DNA of 64,000 nucleotides from Mikania micrantha (taxonomy: Eukaryota > Streptophyta > Magnoliopsida > Asterales > Asteraceae), in NCBI GenBank assembly GCA_009363875.1, contig CM018690.1, forward strand, positions 17,749,692-17,813,691, given 5' to 3'. Position 1 is the stretch's first letter. Every line of letters starts with the position of its first letter. The notes below the pieces were generated by a model that saw only the letters and a program-made list of their open reading frames with translations, was not told the origin of the DNA and made no database searches. Both the position numbers and the translations under genes were made by a program. Shown one piece after another: positions 11,454 to 21,493 of this stretch.

Positions 11454-12290
11454 TTATCTGGCTACGGTCAGATAAGAGAATATGCTAAAGTAAAGAATGT
11501 TTCAAGTTGTAAAGTTAATGTATGAAAGTGACACTAACCTGATTAAGGTCAGGTAAAGAATGTTTTCAAGTAAAGAACGTTTTAAAGTAAATAATGCTTT
11601 AAGTCTCAACTACAGTTGAGAAGTAAATGATTTTAAGAACCTCAGCTGAGATGTCAAGGATGTTTTAAAGACTCAACTACGGTTGAGAAATGAATGATTT
11701 TAAAAGTTTCGGCCGAGGTTAATTAGAAAATGCGATTTTGAAGTCCCGGCTGCGGTTGGGCAAATGTTGAGCACTGCGGTGCGGATAATGATTAATGATT
11801 ATAATGATTTATGATTATGATGGTTTAAATGATTTAAATCATGTTATGTATGAATGATGTATGTCAAGAAGTCTTGTACCGGTATGAGCCGTCAATTTCG
11901 GTTGATGGTTTAAAAAGTCCTGTGAAAGAACAGGCAGAAGTCTTGTGAAAGAACAGGCATAAGTCCTGTGAAAGAACAGGCATAAGTCCTGTGAAAGAAC
12001 AGGCCTGTCGACTGTGTGTCGCCAGTTGAGAAAGTATTATGCATGCATAACGTGTTGACTTCGGTCAACAGGACAGGCTACATTTATGCACTGTATGATT
12101 GATGTTATGATGTCATGTATGTTATGTATATGAAATGTTTTATGTTTAGTATGATTGAGACTGTTGACTTCGGTCGGAAGTAAAGACTGATGTTTTGCGT
12201 ATATTAAAAATTTTATTTTTATGAAAAGTTAACTTAGAACTCAACAGCGAAAGCTGACTTGTTTAAGCATGCATGTCAGGTTGAATAGTT
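11454..12290 (+). other. Array of short stem-loops, many with YNCG tetraloops (LTR A)
   Basis: Inverted repeats in order: arms TTATCTGGC / GTCAGATAA around TACG (11454-11475); TCTCAAC / GTTGAGA around TACA (11604-11621); CTCAAC / GTTGAG around TACG (11672-11687); CCCGGC / GTTGGG around TGCG (11745-11760); GCAC / GTGC around TGCG (11771-11782); TCAAT / GTTGA around TTCG (about 11892); four tandem CCTGT / ACAGG hairpins (11916-12004); TGTTGAC / GTCAACA around TTCG (12053-12070); TTGAC / GTCGG around TTCG (12174-12187); CAGC / GCTG around GAAA (about 12245-12256). All of these also exist in the 3' LTR. A role in RNA folding is inferred. Confidence 0.75.
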
Positions 12291-12508
12291 TGAGAGAGGA
12301 GACCAGGAGGGCTCATGGCATATGTTGAAGACTACCCTTGGCATAGACTGGCTGTATTATATGACTGTTAGAAGAGTGGGTCGTGTTTTAATATGTGTAC
12401 TTTATGAATGTAATCACCTTAAATTCCGCTGCTATGATAATGTAAATATGGTTTAAGTATTGTGTGTTTGATGTTTTTGCCAACTGAGGGGTTCGGGGCC
12501 TCTCAAGT

Positions 12509-12520
12509 TGGTATTAGAGC
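12509..12520 (+). other. Primer binding site of element A
   Basis: TGGTATTAGAGC lies 3 bases after the 5' LTR. It matches the initiator-Met tRNA primer site TGGTATCAGAGC, exact in elements B and C, with one C-to-T change. Confidence 0.93.
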
Positions 12521-12835
12521 CATAGTTTGAGAGATCCGGTCATCCCTAATGACTGGACTTGAACTGAAAATGGGACTGAAGGATAAGAATTCCAGTCAAG
12601 GGTAGTTTGATGCCACGAGCTGAATGTTATGTATGAGTTAAGACGTAGGTGTAAGGTTAGAAAAGTAGTTTGAGTCATGCACGTTGGGGTGACGGGATGG
12701 GAAACGTTTAGAGCCTATGAGTTGGGTAAATGGTTAATAACACCTGATCAACATCATTAACGATTTACAAAGCTTATTTCGTGCTAAACTGATCCTGTAC
12801 TGACTCTCCAATTGATGCATCTTGTAGGTAGTTAA

Positions 12836-15800
12836 ATGGCTGGACAAAGGGGTAGACCACGTAAGCAACCACAGGAACCTGAAGAACTACATATAGAGAA
12901 TGAAGAACCCGTCAATGAAGACGACTACGAGCACAACGAGCAACCGGAAGATGAAGACGAGTTTACCCTAGAGCTTATCGTAGTGAAGGCTATTTCTGAT
13001 GAGGTCTGTAAAGTTTTGGATGATAAGCTACCAGCTTTGGTTACAAAAATACTGAAAGATACTTTGAAAGAAAAGTCTGAAGAAACTAAGGAGAGCACCA
13101 AAGAAGAGGAAGTTGTGATCACCGGAACTAAGAACGGTGATTCTACGTCAGAGAAACGGAAGGGTTGTGATTACAAGGCCTTTAAAGGATGCAATCCACC
13201 CTCATTTGAAGGTAAGAAGGATGCTGTGGCCACCTGTCACTGGATTTCGGCTATGGAGGCGGTCGTCGCTATCAGCGAATTCCGGGAAGACCAAGCTGTG
13301 AAATTTGCAGCTCATTCATTTACTGAAGAAGCTCTACATTGGTGGAACACTATTAAGCAGTCAAAGACCACTACTGATATGGAGGGTTTTAAATGGGAGG
13401 ACTTGAAGGAATTAGTTATAAAACACTTCTGTCCGAAGAATGAAATTGATAAAATCGAACGGGAATTTCTGACTTTGAAAGCTGGACGTATGAACCATCG
13501 GCAATATACGTCAAAATTCAATGAAATGTCAAGACTGGTTCCTCATTTGGTAAACACGGAGGAACGCAGGTTGAAGTTATATGTGGAAGGACTACCACCT
13601 AAAGCCCGAACACATGTGAAGGCGCATGCTCCTAGAACTTTTGAATCAGCCGTAGAAATTAGCGGCATTGTCTGGGATGATGTTGTTGAAGCTGAACCAA
13701 CAAAGGAGGAACCGAAGCATAAGTGGTCACTTAAATTTAAAAGAAACAGAAATGACAAATCCGGACCCCCTATGAAAAGGTTTAGAACGGAAGAAATTGA
13801 AAAATGCCCTAAGTGTGGAAAGAGACATAGGGGAGAATGTCTTACGGGGACTACTTTGTGCTACCGTTGTGGAAAGACTGGACATCTCTCTTATGATTGC
13901 CCGAATATACCAAAATGTTACAATTGTGGTGGAATCGGTCACGTGAGCAGGAATTGTTTTAAACCAAAGATAATGCCTACTGAAGCCATCAAACCTGAAA
14001 GTAGCAAGGGAGGTGAGAAGCAAAAGGCAAAAGCTCGTGCCTTTACTATGACTAAGGATCAGGCAGATAAAGACCCGGATGTGGTGACAGGTACATTCTT
14101 GATTAACGATATTCCTGCTTCAGTGCTATTTGATTCTGGTGCAAGTATGAGCTTTGTGGCTATTACTTTTTGTGATAAACTGCGTGCTAGTGTTAAAAAG
14201 ATAGAAAATGCCTTTAACATAGAAACTGCTCTTGGTAAATCTACTAGAGTAATGGAGGCTATTGATGAGGATTGTTACATTGATATAGAAGGTCATAAAT
14301 TTCCTGTTAAGTTGTTTGTAATTACGTTAGGAGATTTTGATGTAGTCTTGGACATGGATTGGTTGGCCAAACATGAGGCTAACATCGTCTGTCGACGAAA
14401 CATGATTTTCTTAACAGCTCTCAATGGGAGATCAGTAACGGTTTACGGGGATAAAGTGTTTAATGCGCCTAAAGTCATTTCAATGATTAAGGCAAGTGAA
14501 TTTATGAGGCGAGGGTGTGGGGCTTATCTGGCTTATGTTATTGATAAAGAAATTAAGGTAAAAGAATTGGAAGACGTACCCGTGGTCTGTAACTTTCCTG
14601 ATGTATTTCCTGAGGATTTGCTAGGAATTCCACCTGATCGGGAAATCGAATTCCAAATTGATGTTGTGCCAGGAGCTCAACTTGTCGCCAAGGCACCGTA
14701 CCGTCTGGCTCCAACGGAAATGAGAGAATTAATGACCCAACTACAAGATCTTCTAGACAAAGGTATTATACGACCAAGTGTGTCACCTTGGGGTGCACCA
14801 GTGTTGTTTGTAAAAAAAAAATACGGAAGCATGAGAATGTGTATTGATTATAGGGAGTTAAATAAGCTCACAATAAAGAATAAGTATCCGTTACCAAGAA
14901 TTGACGATCTATTTGACCAATTGCAAGGGGCAAGTTGGTTTTCTAAAATAGATCTCAGATCAGGGTATCATCAACTAAAGGTGAGAGAACAAGATATTCC
15001 GAAGACAACTTTTCGCACACGTTATGGACATTATGAGTTTCTTGTGATGTCTTTCGGATTAACAAACGCTCCTGCGGCGTTTATGGATTTGATGAATCGG
15101 GTGTGCAGACCTATGTTAGACCGATTAGTGATTGTGTTCATTGACGATATATTAATATACTCAAGGAGTGAAGGTGATCATGCGTGTCATATCTGGGAAG
15201 TTCTTGAAATACTAAGAAGAGAAAAGCTTTATGCTAAGTTCTCTAAATGTGCCTTTTGGCTACGGGAAGTACAATTTTTAGGTCATGTTATTAGTCCAGA
15301 AGGCATAATGGTGGACCCAGCTAAAGTAGAAGCGGTAATGAAATGGAATCCTCCGAAAACACTAACGGAAGTTCGTAGCTTTCTCGGATTAGCAGGTTAT
15401 TATAGAAGATTTATCCAGGATTTCTCCAGGATTGCTACACCATTGACAAAATTGACGAGGAAGGAAGTAAAATATGATTGGGGTCCAACTCAGGTCCAAG
15501 CTTTTGAAGAACTGAAGAAGAGGTTAACTGAAGCTCCTATTTTAACACTGCCGGATGGTAATGAAGACATGGTTGTGTACTCAGATGCGTCTTATCTGGG
15601 TTTGCGTTGTGTACTTATGCAAAGGGGAAATGTAATAGCATATGCCTCAAGACAATTGAAAACCCATGAAGCAAATTATCCAACACATGATTTGGAATTG
15701 GCTGCTGTGGTATTTGCTTTAAAAATTTGGAGGCATTATTTATATGGAGTTAAATGTACAATCTACACAGATCACAAAAGTTTAAAATACTTCTTTGAAC

Positions 15801-17401
15801 AGGAGGATTTGAATATGAGACAAAGAAGATGGCTTGAACTGCTCAAAGATTATGACTGTGAGATCTTGTATCACCCGGGCAAGGCCAATGTGGTGGCTGA
15901 TGCTCTAAGTCGTAAGACAGAACACTCTGCTATACAAGTTAAGTCTTACAGTTTGGTAATCACACCAGATTTTCTAAACGAACTCAAGGATGCGCAGAAG
16001 GAAGGATTAAAGGAAGAAAATGTGGGATTCGAAAGAATATTTCGTCAGGTTAAAAGTCTAGAAGAAAATGAATGTGGTGTTAAGATTCGATTTGGTCGAA
16101 TGTGGGTTCCACGAAATGGGGACATCAGGTCAAGGATTCTAGACGAAGCACATAAGTCACGCTACTCTATTCATCCTAGTGCAACGAAAATGTATCAAGA
16201 CCTTCGAAAAGACTATTGGTGGCCAGGTATGAAGTTTAATGTAATGCAGTACGTAAACAAATGCTTGACATGTGCACAAGTAAAAGCTGAACATCAGAAA
16301 CCATATGGTTATGTGCAACCTTTAAAAGTCCCAGAATGGAAGTGGGAACACATCACTATGGATTTTATTACCAAGTTGCCTCTTACAGCGAAACGTCATG
16401 ATGCTATTTGGGTGATTGTAGACCGGTTAACGAAAAGTGCTCATTTCTTGCCTATACGGGAGACTTATACTTCGGAGAAACTGTCTGAATTATTTGTAAA
16501 AGAAATAATTACAAGACATGGAGTTCCAGTTTCTATAGTGTCAGATCGTGACACGCGATTCGTATCAAGATTCTGGAAACGGTTTCACGAATCGATGGGT
16601 ACAAGGCTCAATATCAGCACTGCATATCATCCTCAAACCGACGGACAGTCTAAAAGGACTATCCAAACTTTAGAGGATATGGTCAGAGCTTGTATTATTG
16701 ATTTCGGTGGTAGTTGGGATGATCATTTACCATTGGTGGAATTCTCGTACAACAATAGCTATCATGCTAGTATTGGAATGCCACCATACGAGGCATTGTA
16801 TGGACGGCGTTGTAGGACACCGGTATGTTGGGGAGGTGTAGGACAGAAAGAAGTAGGAAGTAAAGCTGCAGTAGTTGATTTGACCGAAAAGCTCCAACTA
16901 GTTAAAGCGCGAATGAAAGCTGCACAAGATCGAAAAAAGTCCTATGCCGATAAAAGACGGAGACCAATAGAATTTGAAGTAGGTGATCAAGTACTGTTAA
17001 AAGTTTCACCATGGAAGGGAGTTATTCGATTCAGGAAGAGAGGAAAGTTGAGTCCGAGATTTATTGGGCCTTTTCAAATAATGGCACGGGTTCGTAAGGT
17101 AGCTTACCGATTAGATCTTCCAGATGAACTGAGTGGAATTCACCCTACATTTCACGTTTCACATTTGAGAAAATGTCTAGCAGATGACGTAGCATATGTG
17201 CCTTTAAATGATATTGAAGTTGATGAAAGGTTGAATTACATAGAAGAACCAGTTGCAATAGTAGACACGAAGGAAAAACAATTACGTAACAAGACGATTA
17301 GACAACTTAAGGTTCAATGGAAACATCGAAAAGGATCTGAGGCGACATGGGAGACTGAAGACGAGATGAAACGACTCTACCCACATTTGTTTGAAACGTA
17401 A
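12836..17401 (+). CDS. Gag-pol polyprotein of element A (1521 aa), integrase catalytic residue altered
   Basis: The retrotransposon polyprotein supplies capsid, protease, reverse transcriptase, RNase H and integrase. The ATG at 12836 follows the leader, and the frame is uninterrupted to a TAA. Seen in order: a gag with an acidic N-terminus; CCHC knuckles CYRCGKTGHLSYDC and CYNCGGIGHVSRNC (about residues 342-375); aspartic protease FDSGAS (about 432); RT with FIDDILIYS (about 768); RNase H with YSDAS; HHCC zinc finger with both Cys present (about 1105-1146); integrase core (about 1175-1275); and a C-terminal chromodomain-type segment VQWKHRKGSEATWE. Compared with element B, A has Lys where the third acidic (DDE) residue is expected (residue 1273, codon 16652-16654). 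It also has Tyr at 663 in the RT, Asp at 506 beside the protease end, and Arg at 924 in RNase H. The frame is open, but the enzyme set is very probably inactive. Confidence 0.97.
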   Translation: MAGQRGRPRKQPQEPEELHIENEEPVNEDDYEHNEQPEDEDEFTLELIVVKAISDEVCKVLDDKLPALVTKILKDTLKEKSEETKESTKEEEVVITGTKNGDSTSEKRKGCDYKAFKGCNPPSFEGKKDAVATCHWISAMEAVVAISEFREDQAVKFAAHSFTEEALHWWNTIKQSKTTTDMEGFKWEDLKELVIKHFCPKNEIDKIEREFLTLKAGRMNHRQYTSKFNEMSRLVPHLVNTEERRLKLYVEGLPPKARTHVKAHAPRTFESAVEISGIVWDDVVEAEPTKEEPKHKWSLKFKRNRNDKSGPPMKRFRTEEIEKCPKCGKRHRGECLTGTTLCYRCGKTGHLSYDCPNIPKCYNCGGIGHVSRNCFKPKIMPTEAIKPESSKGGEKQKAKARAFTMTKDQADKDPDVVTGTFLINDIPASVLFDSGASMSFVAITFCDKLRASVKKIENAFNIETALGKSTRVMEAIDEDCYIDIEGHKFPVKLFVITLGDFDVVLDMDWLAKHEANIVCRRNMIFLTALNGRSVTVYGDKVFNAPKVISMIKASEFMRRGCGAYLAYVIDKEIKVKELEDVPVVCNFPDVFPEDLLGIPPDREIEFQIDVVPGAQLVAKAPYRLAPTEMRELMTQLQDLLDKGIIRPSVSPWGAPVLFVKKKYGSMRMCIDYRELNKLTIKNKYPLPRIDDLFDQLQGASWFSKIDLRSGYHQLKVREQDIPKTTFRTRYGHYEFLVMSFGLTNAPAAFMDLMNRVCRPMLDRLVIVFIDDILIYSRSEGDHACHIWEVLEILRREKLYAKFSKCAFWLREVQFLGHVISPEGIMVDPAKVEAVMKWNPPKTLTEVRSFLGLAGYYRRFIQDFSRIATPLTKLTRKEVKYDWGPTQVQAFEELKKRLTEAPILTLPDGNEDMVVYSDASYLGLRCVLMQRGNVIAYASRQLKTHEANYPTHDLELAAVVFALKIWRHYLYGVKCTIYTDHKSLKYFFEQEDLNMRQRRWLELLKDYDCEILYHPGKANVVADALSRKTEHSAIQVKSYSLVITPDFLNELKDAQKEGLKEENVGFERIFRQVKSLEENECGVKIRFGRMWVPRNGDIRSRILDEAHKSRYSIHPSATKMYQDLRKDYWWPGMKFNVMQYVNKCLTCAQVKAEHQKPYGYVQPLKVPEWKWEHITMDFITKLPLTAKRHDAIWVIVDRLTKSAHFLPIRETYTSEKLSELFVKEIITRHGVPVSIVSDRDTRFVSRFWKRFHESMGTRLNISTAYHPQTDGQSKRTIQTLEDMVRACIIDFGGSWDDHLPLVEFSYNNSYHASIGMPPYEALYGRRCRTPVCWGGVGQKEVGSKAAVVDLTEKLQLVKARMKAAQDRKKSYADKRRRPIEFEVGDQVLLKVSPWKGVIRFRKRGKLSPRFIGPFQIMARVRKVAYRLDLPDELSGIHPTFHVSHLRKCLADDVAYVPLNDIEVDERLNYIEEPVAIVDTKEKQLRNKTIRQLKVQWKHRKGSEATWETEDEMKRLYPHLFET

Positions 17402-17425
17402 CAGGTTTCGAGGACGAAACCTATT

Positions 17426-17441
17426 GTAAGGAGGGTAGATT
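17426..17441 (+). other. Polypurine tract of element A
   Basis: GTAAGGAGGGTAGAT immediately precedes the 3' LTR, the expected site for plus-strand priming. The identical sequence precedes the 3' LTR of element B. Confidence 0.85.
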
Positions 17442-19761
17442 TGTAACAACCAAAGATTTAGCATATTTGATCGTGTATGAAATCCACGTTGAATTGACAA
17501 TGGAAATTATTACAGGATAATAGTACGCGAGAAATGATGAACGTAGGCGAAAACCGTGCGCAAAACAGAGTTACGTATTGTCCGGAATCACGAAACGAAG
17601 AAAATTTTCAAAGTATTGAACTTCTGGACTCGTCGCGGTACGCGACGGAAATTTGAGGATCCTTCGCGGTACGCGACGGACCTAAAATATCTAAAATCCT
17701 CCGGATTTCTTCGCGGTACGCGAAGCATTATTTGGCTCCTCGTCGCAGTACGCGACGGGTGAGGCGGTGGAGAAAGTTGACTACTTCATCAGATTAGCGT
17801 ACATAAAGTTAATTTTATACACATATCGATCATACTCGCTCAAGAACTCCATCAGACGAGTTTTTCATCATCCAAACTCAAATCTGAAGCTGCCAGAGTC
17901 CACGGATTGCACCAGGGAACGTGTTTATAAGTCCTGATCGTTGTTTTACCTGCAGAAACCCGTCAGATTAGGTAACGATTCATTTTAACTTTCTAGTTCG
18001 ATTTTGATTGATTAGATCTTGATTTTGAACGTAATAAATAGTTAGGATTGTTGATTATTGCCTAGATGATGGCTAGGATTGATTAAAAATGAAGAACACG
18101 ATATTCTAACGGTTAAATCCTTGTTTTGATCCGTTGTAATGCCCGGTTTGCATGAAATCACAACTATGGTTATAATGGTTTAATCCATTTGATTATGACA
18201 ATGTAGATGATTAGTTTGATTAATCTTTGAAATGCAAAGGTTAAATCTAAGTGTTTCAAACTAATCACAATCATTAACATACTTATTGAACGATTATCTG
18301 ATGTTTATGATAACAGTCAGATTAGTATGTTAAACATGGTTATTAAACCTATTCTAAGATTACATTGTGATATTTCATGATATCTGGGTAATCAATTATA
18401 AGGATTTATCATTTCTAAGCCATTAATCTGTTTAAGAACTGTTTTAGCATTATAATCAACAACATTAACTATTTGATGACTTTTAAGGCAATGTCTTTGA
18501 CATTGAACGTTCAGAAAGATCTAATCAGTAGGTTAAAACATAAATGACTTATTAAGTGTAAACGAATGCAGAAATTCACCATTAGTACCAGTTTGTGAGT
18601 GATCTTGCTACAGTAAGACATCAGGTGAGTTCTATGAGCCCTCTTTTACTATTTTAACATTTTAGGGCTGATATGCATGTTATAAAGTTATTTTAGGTAA
18701 ATGATTGTTTTATCTGGCTACGGTCAGATAAGAGAATATGCTAAAGTAAAGAATGTTTCAAGTTGTAAAGTTAATGTATGAAAGTGACACTAACCTGATT
18801 AAGGTCAGGTAAAGAATGTTTTCAAGTAAAGAACGTTTTAAAGTAAATAATGCTTTAAGTCTCAACTACAGTTGAGAAGTAAATGATTTTAAGAACCTCA
18901 GCTGAGATGTCAAGGATGTTTTAAAGACTCAACTACGGTTGAGAAATGAATGATTTTAAAAGTTTCGGCCGAGGTTAATTAGAAAATGCGATTTTGAAGT
19001 CCCGGCTGCGGTTGGGCAAATGTTGAGCACTGCGGTGCGGATAATGATTTATGATTATAATGATTTATGATTATGATGGTTTAAATGATTTAAATAATGT
19101 TATGTATGAATGATGTATGTCAAGAAGTCTTGTACCGGTATGAGCCGTAAATTTCGGTTGATGGTTTAAAAAGTCCTGTGAAAGAACATGCAGAAGTCTT
19201 GTGAAAGAACAGGCATAAGTCCTGTGAAAGAACATGCATAAGTCCTGTGAAAGAACAGGCCTGTCGACTGTGTGTCGCCAGTTGAGAAAGTATTATGCAT
19301 GCATAACGTGTTGACTTCGGTCAACAGGACAGGCTACATTTATGCACTGTATGATTGATGTTATGATGTCATGTATGTTATGTATATGAAATGTTTTATG
19401 TTTAGTATGATTGAGACTGTTGACTTCGGTCGGCAGTAAAGACTGATGTTTTGCGTATATTAAAAATTTTATTTTTATGAAAAGTTAACTTAGAACTCAC
19501 CAGCGAAAGCTGACTTGTTTAAGCATGCATGTCAGGTTGAATAGTTTGAGAGAGGAGACCAGGAGGGCTCATGGCATATGTTGAAGACTACCCTTGGCAT
19601 AGACTGGCTGTATTATATGACTGTTAGAAGAGTGGGTCGTGTTTTAATATGTGTACTTTATGAATGTAATCACCTTAAATTCCGCTGTTATGATAATGTA
19701 AATATGGTTTAAGTATTATGTGTTTGATGTTTTTGCCAACTGAGGGGTTCGGGGCCTCTCA
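17442..19761 (+). repeat. 3' LTR of element A
   Basis: 2320 bp, same ends as the 5' LTR, followed by the target duplication GCTGG. Hand comparison finds about 20 substitutions and no large indel relative to the 5' copy. Two of the four CCTGTGAAAGAACAGG hairpins have ACATGC in place of ACAGGC. Confidence 0.95.
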
Positions 19762-19766
19762 GCTGG

Positions 19767-19985
19767 TATACGATGAAAGTGGTGTTGACAATGAGGGAAG
19801 TGCGATTGTGGTCGTGATCTTTGTCTTTGTCTTTCTCATATTAGTAATAGTCGTATTCATAGTGATAGTCATCATGGTAGTAGTTGTAGTGGTGATGGTG
19901 GTCACGGTGGTCATGGTAATAGGGGTCGTAGTGGTAGTGGTGATGGTGGTAATAGTTGTAGTGGAAATGATGATAGCGGTGGAAT
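19767..19985. repeat. GTG/GTC-rich low-complexity stretch
   Basis: Continues the ATGATA repeat that lies left of element A. One frame gives an almost all-valine/isoleucine chain, and another gives a Gly/Ser/His-rich chain (DGGHGGHGNRGRSGSGDGG). This could be an exon of a glycine-rich protein gene broken by element A. No start, splice signal or conserved domain supports that, so it is recorded as a simple repeat. Confidence 0.45.
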
Positions 19986-20282
19986 CCTGCATATCTCGAA
20001 AATTTGCATTCTATCAAAAACATTGGTACCAAAATTGTTCTCGAACTCATACTTATTCTTGAATTACGAATTGAATTATCTGATTAAAATTTAATGTAAA
20101 CCACTATATTCATCCGGATCAAATTTTCTAATTATTTTCTACAATACATATTTTTCTAAAATTGTTATTAATATGTTATTACAAATACGAGTAAAGATCA
20201 AATAAAAATATATTTTTACCTAAAAAGAGTAACAAACTAATGAAATTTAGACATGTGTCATGATAATTTATATATAAATCTT

Positions 20283-20500
20283 ATTTTTTGTACTGGATTT
20301 TTCTTTTTTTGTGCTATATTCTTTGTTTTACTAGATTTTTGTGTTTTTTGTACTGTATTTTGTTTTTGTATTACATTTTTTGTACTGAATTTTTATTTTT
20401 CTGTGCTAGATTTTTGATTTTTGTATTGGATTTTTTGTACTATATTTTGTTTTTTTTTGGTACTTAATATTGTTTTTTGTACTAGATTTTTGTTTTTATT
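20283..20500. repeat. Degenerate T-rich tandem repeat
   Basis: About ten imperfect copies of a 20-30 base unit of the form TTTTTGTACT(G/A)GATTTTTGTTTT. Spacing is irregular. No coding content. Confidence 0.6.
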
Positions 20501-20722
20501 ATTTTTAATATGTTACGTGTCAAACTCTTATTGGTTCTTACTTTTTTTAGACAAATATCCCTTTTTAGTGGATTTGCCCTTACAAATAGACCTACTAGTA
20601 AGACTAAAATACACAGTAAATTAAAAAGAAAGAAACATAAATAACTAAATAAGTAAAGTTAATCTGTATTAAAAAAAATGTCAATCCAATTCCATGTATG
20701 CCAACATTTTCACCCCTTGTCC

Positions 20723-20766
20723 GTGTGAAGCGTACCCGAAGACTCTGTTAATGATACGACCGAAAC
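20723..20766 (+). promoter_or_regulatory. Conserved promoter block of PR-10 gene 1
   Basis: GTGTGAAGCGTACCCGAAG followed by an ATACGACCGAAAC word lies about 80 bases upstream of the TATA box. It is nearly identical to the block at 44080-44122 upstream of the second PR-10 gene, while the DNA around it has drifted more. It is a candidate cis-element; the bound factor is unknown. Confidence 0.5.
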
Positions 20767-20841
20767 AAGTATATCCATGTTAAATAGATCCAAAGAATAG
20801 TTAGGTCAAGATTGATGGGCTTTATTCTCAACACATCTGTC

Positions 20842-20849
20842 TATAAATA
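20842..20849 (+). promoter_or_regulatory. TATA box of PR-10 gene 1
   Basis: TATAAATA 70 bases before the ATG, in a context (CTATAAATACTACAAA) shared with the second PR-10 gene. Confidence 0.8.
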
Positions 20850-20918
20850 CTACAAAGATTATGCACCTTTCATCACAAGAAAACCAACCATCTCTTACTT
20901 CTTAGAAATCAATTAATC

Positions 20919-21493
20919 ATGTCCATCGTAACTCTTGAAGTTGTAGTCCCTTCTCAATTTCCCGCCAACAGAGTTTTTAAGGCTTTCAGTGATTTTGACA
21001 TCATCGCGCCTAAGGTTAACCCTCAAGTGTTCAAATCCATTGAGACTATAGAGGGAAATGGAGATGTTGGGACCATCAAGATCTTCACCTTTGGAGACGG
21101 TAAAAAATTGTACCACGTGTCCAATATTCATTTTTTTCTAACAGATACTTAATAAGGAACTTAATTGTTATATATATATATATATATATTTTCATTTTAG
21201 GTGTCCCATTTAAAAGTGCAAAGTACAAGGTTGATGCTTTAGATACAAACAACCATAGTTATAGCTACTCATTCATCGAAGGTGATAACTTAATGGGCAT
21301 ATTAGATAGTATCAGCTATCATGTTAATGTTGTTCCTTCTGAAAAAGGATGTGTGTTCAAGCAAACTGTTAAATACAATTGTAAAAGTGACGAGAAATTA
21401 CCTGAAGAGTTTCTAAAAAAGGAGAAAGAATTGTATGAGAACACCTACAAGGCTATCGAGGATTATGCTGCTGCTCATCCTGAAACTTATTAA
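20919..21493 (+). CDS. PR-10 / Bet v 1-like protein, gene 1 (two exons, 157 aa)
   Basis: PR-10 proteins are small cytosolic proteins with a hydrophobic cavity that binds plant ligands; many are induced by stress or pathogens, and some are allergens. Exon 1 is 20919-21099, the intron 21100-21200 (GTAAAAAATT to TTCATTTTAG, with a TA-repeat inside), and exon 2 21201-21493, joined within a Gly codon (phase 1) after residue 60. This is the usual intron position of the family. The joined protein starts MSIVTLEVVVPSQFPANRVF, has the glycine-rich loop EGNGDVGTIK (about 45-54), and ends with the long C-terminal helix (EKELYENTYKAIEDYAAAHP). Its 157 aa is normal length. A TATA box and a conserved block lie upstream. 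Its paralogue at 44278 differs at a modest number of residues. The ligand is unknown. Confidence 0.95.

Larger units (their letters stand above)
10186..12505 (+). repeat. 5' LTR of element A
   Basis: TGTAACAACC to CCTCTCA, 2320 bp. In order it holds a GC palindrome array (10375-10501), a TATA-like TTTATAAG at 10668-10675, a consensus splice donor at 11369, a series of short stem-loops (11454-12290), and an acceptor-like CATGTCAG ending at 12279. Its length equals that of the 3' LTR. Confidence 0.95.
10186..19761 (+). mobile_element. Element A: complete Ty3/gypsy Tekay-like LTR retrotransposon, 9576 bp
   Basis: Two 2320-bp LTRs (10186-12505 and 17442-19761) begin TGTAACAACC, end CCTCTCA, and are flanked by the 5-bp duplication GCTGG (10181-10185 and 19762-19766). 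The order is LTR, iMet primer site, leader, one gag-pol frame, polypurine tract, LTR. Protease, RT, RNase H, integrase and a C-terminal chromodomain in a single frame, together with long LTRs, place it near the Tekay/Del clade. By eye the two LTRs differ at roughly 20 positions, clearly more than in element B. A is therefore the older insertion. Confidence 0.97.

Noticed and set aside
19718..20062. Valine-rich putative membrane protein
   Set aside because: It spans the end of LTR A and a GTG repeat; composition is explained by the simple repeat.
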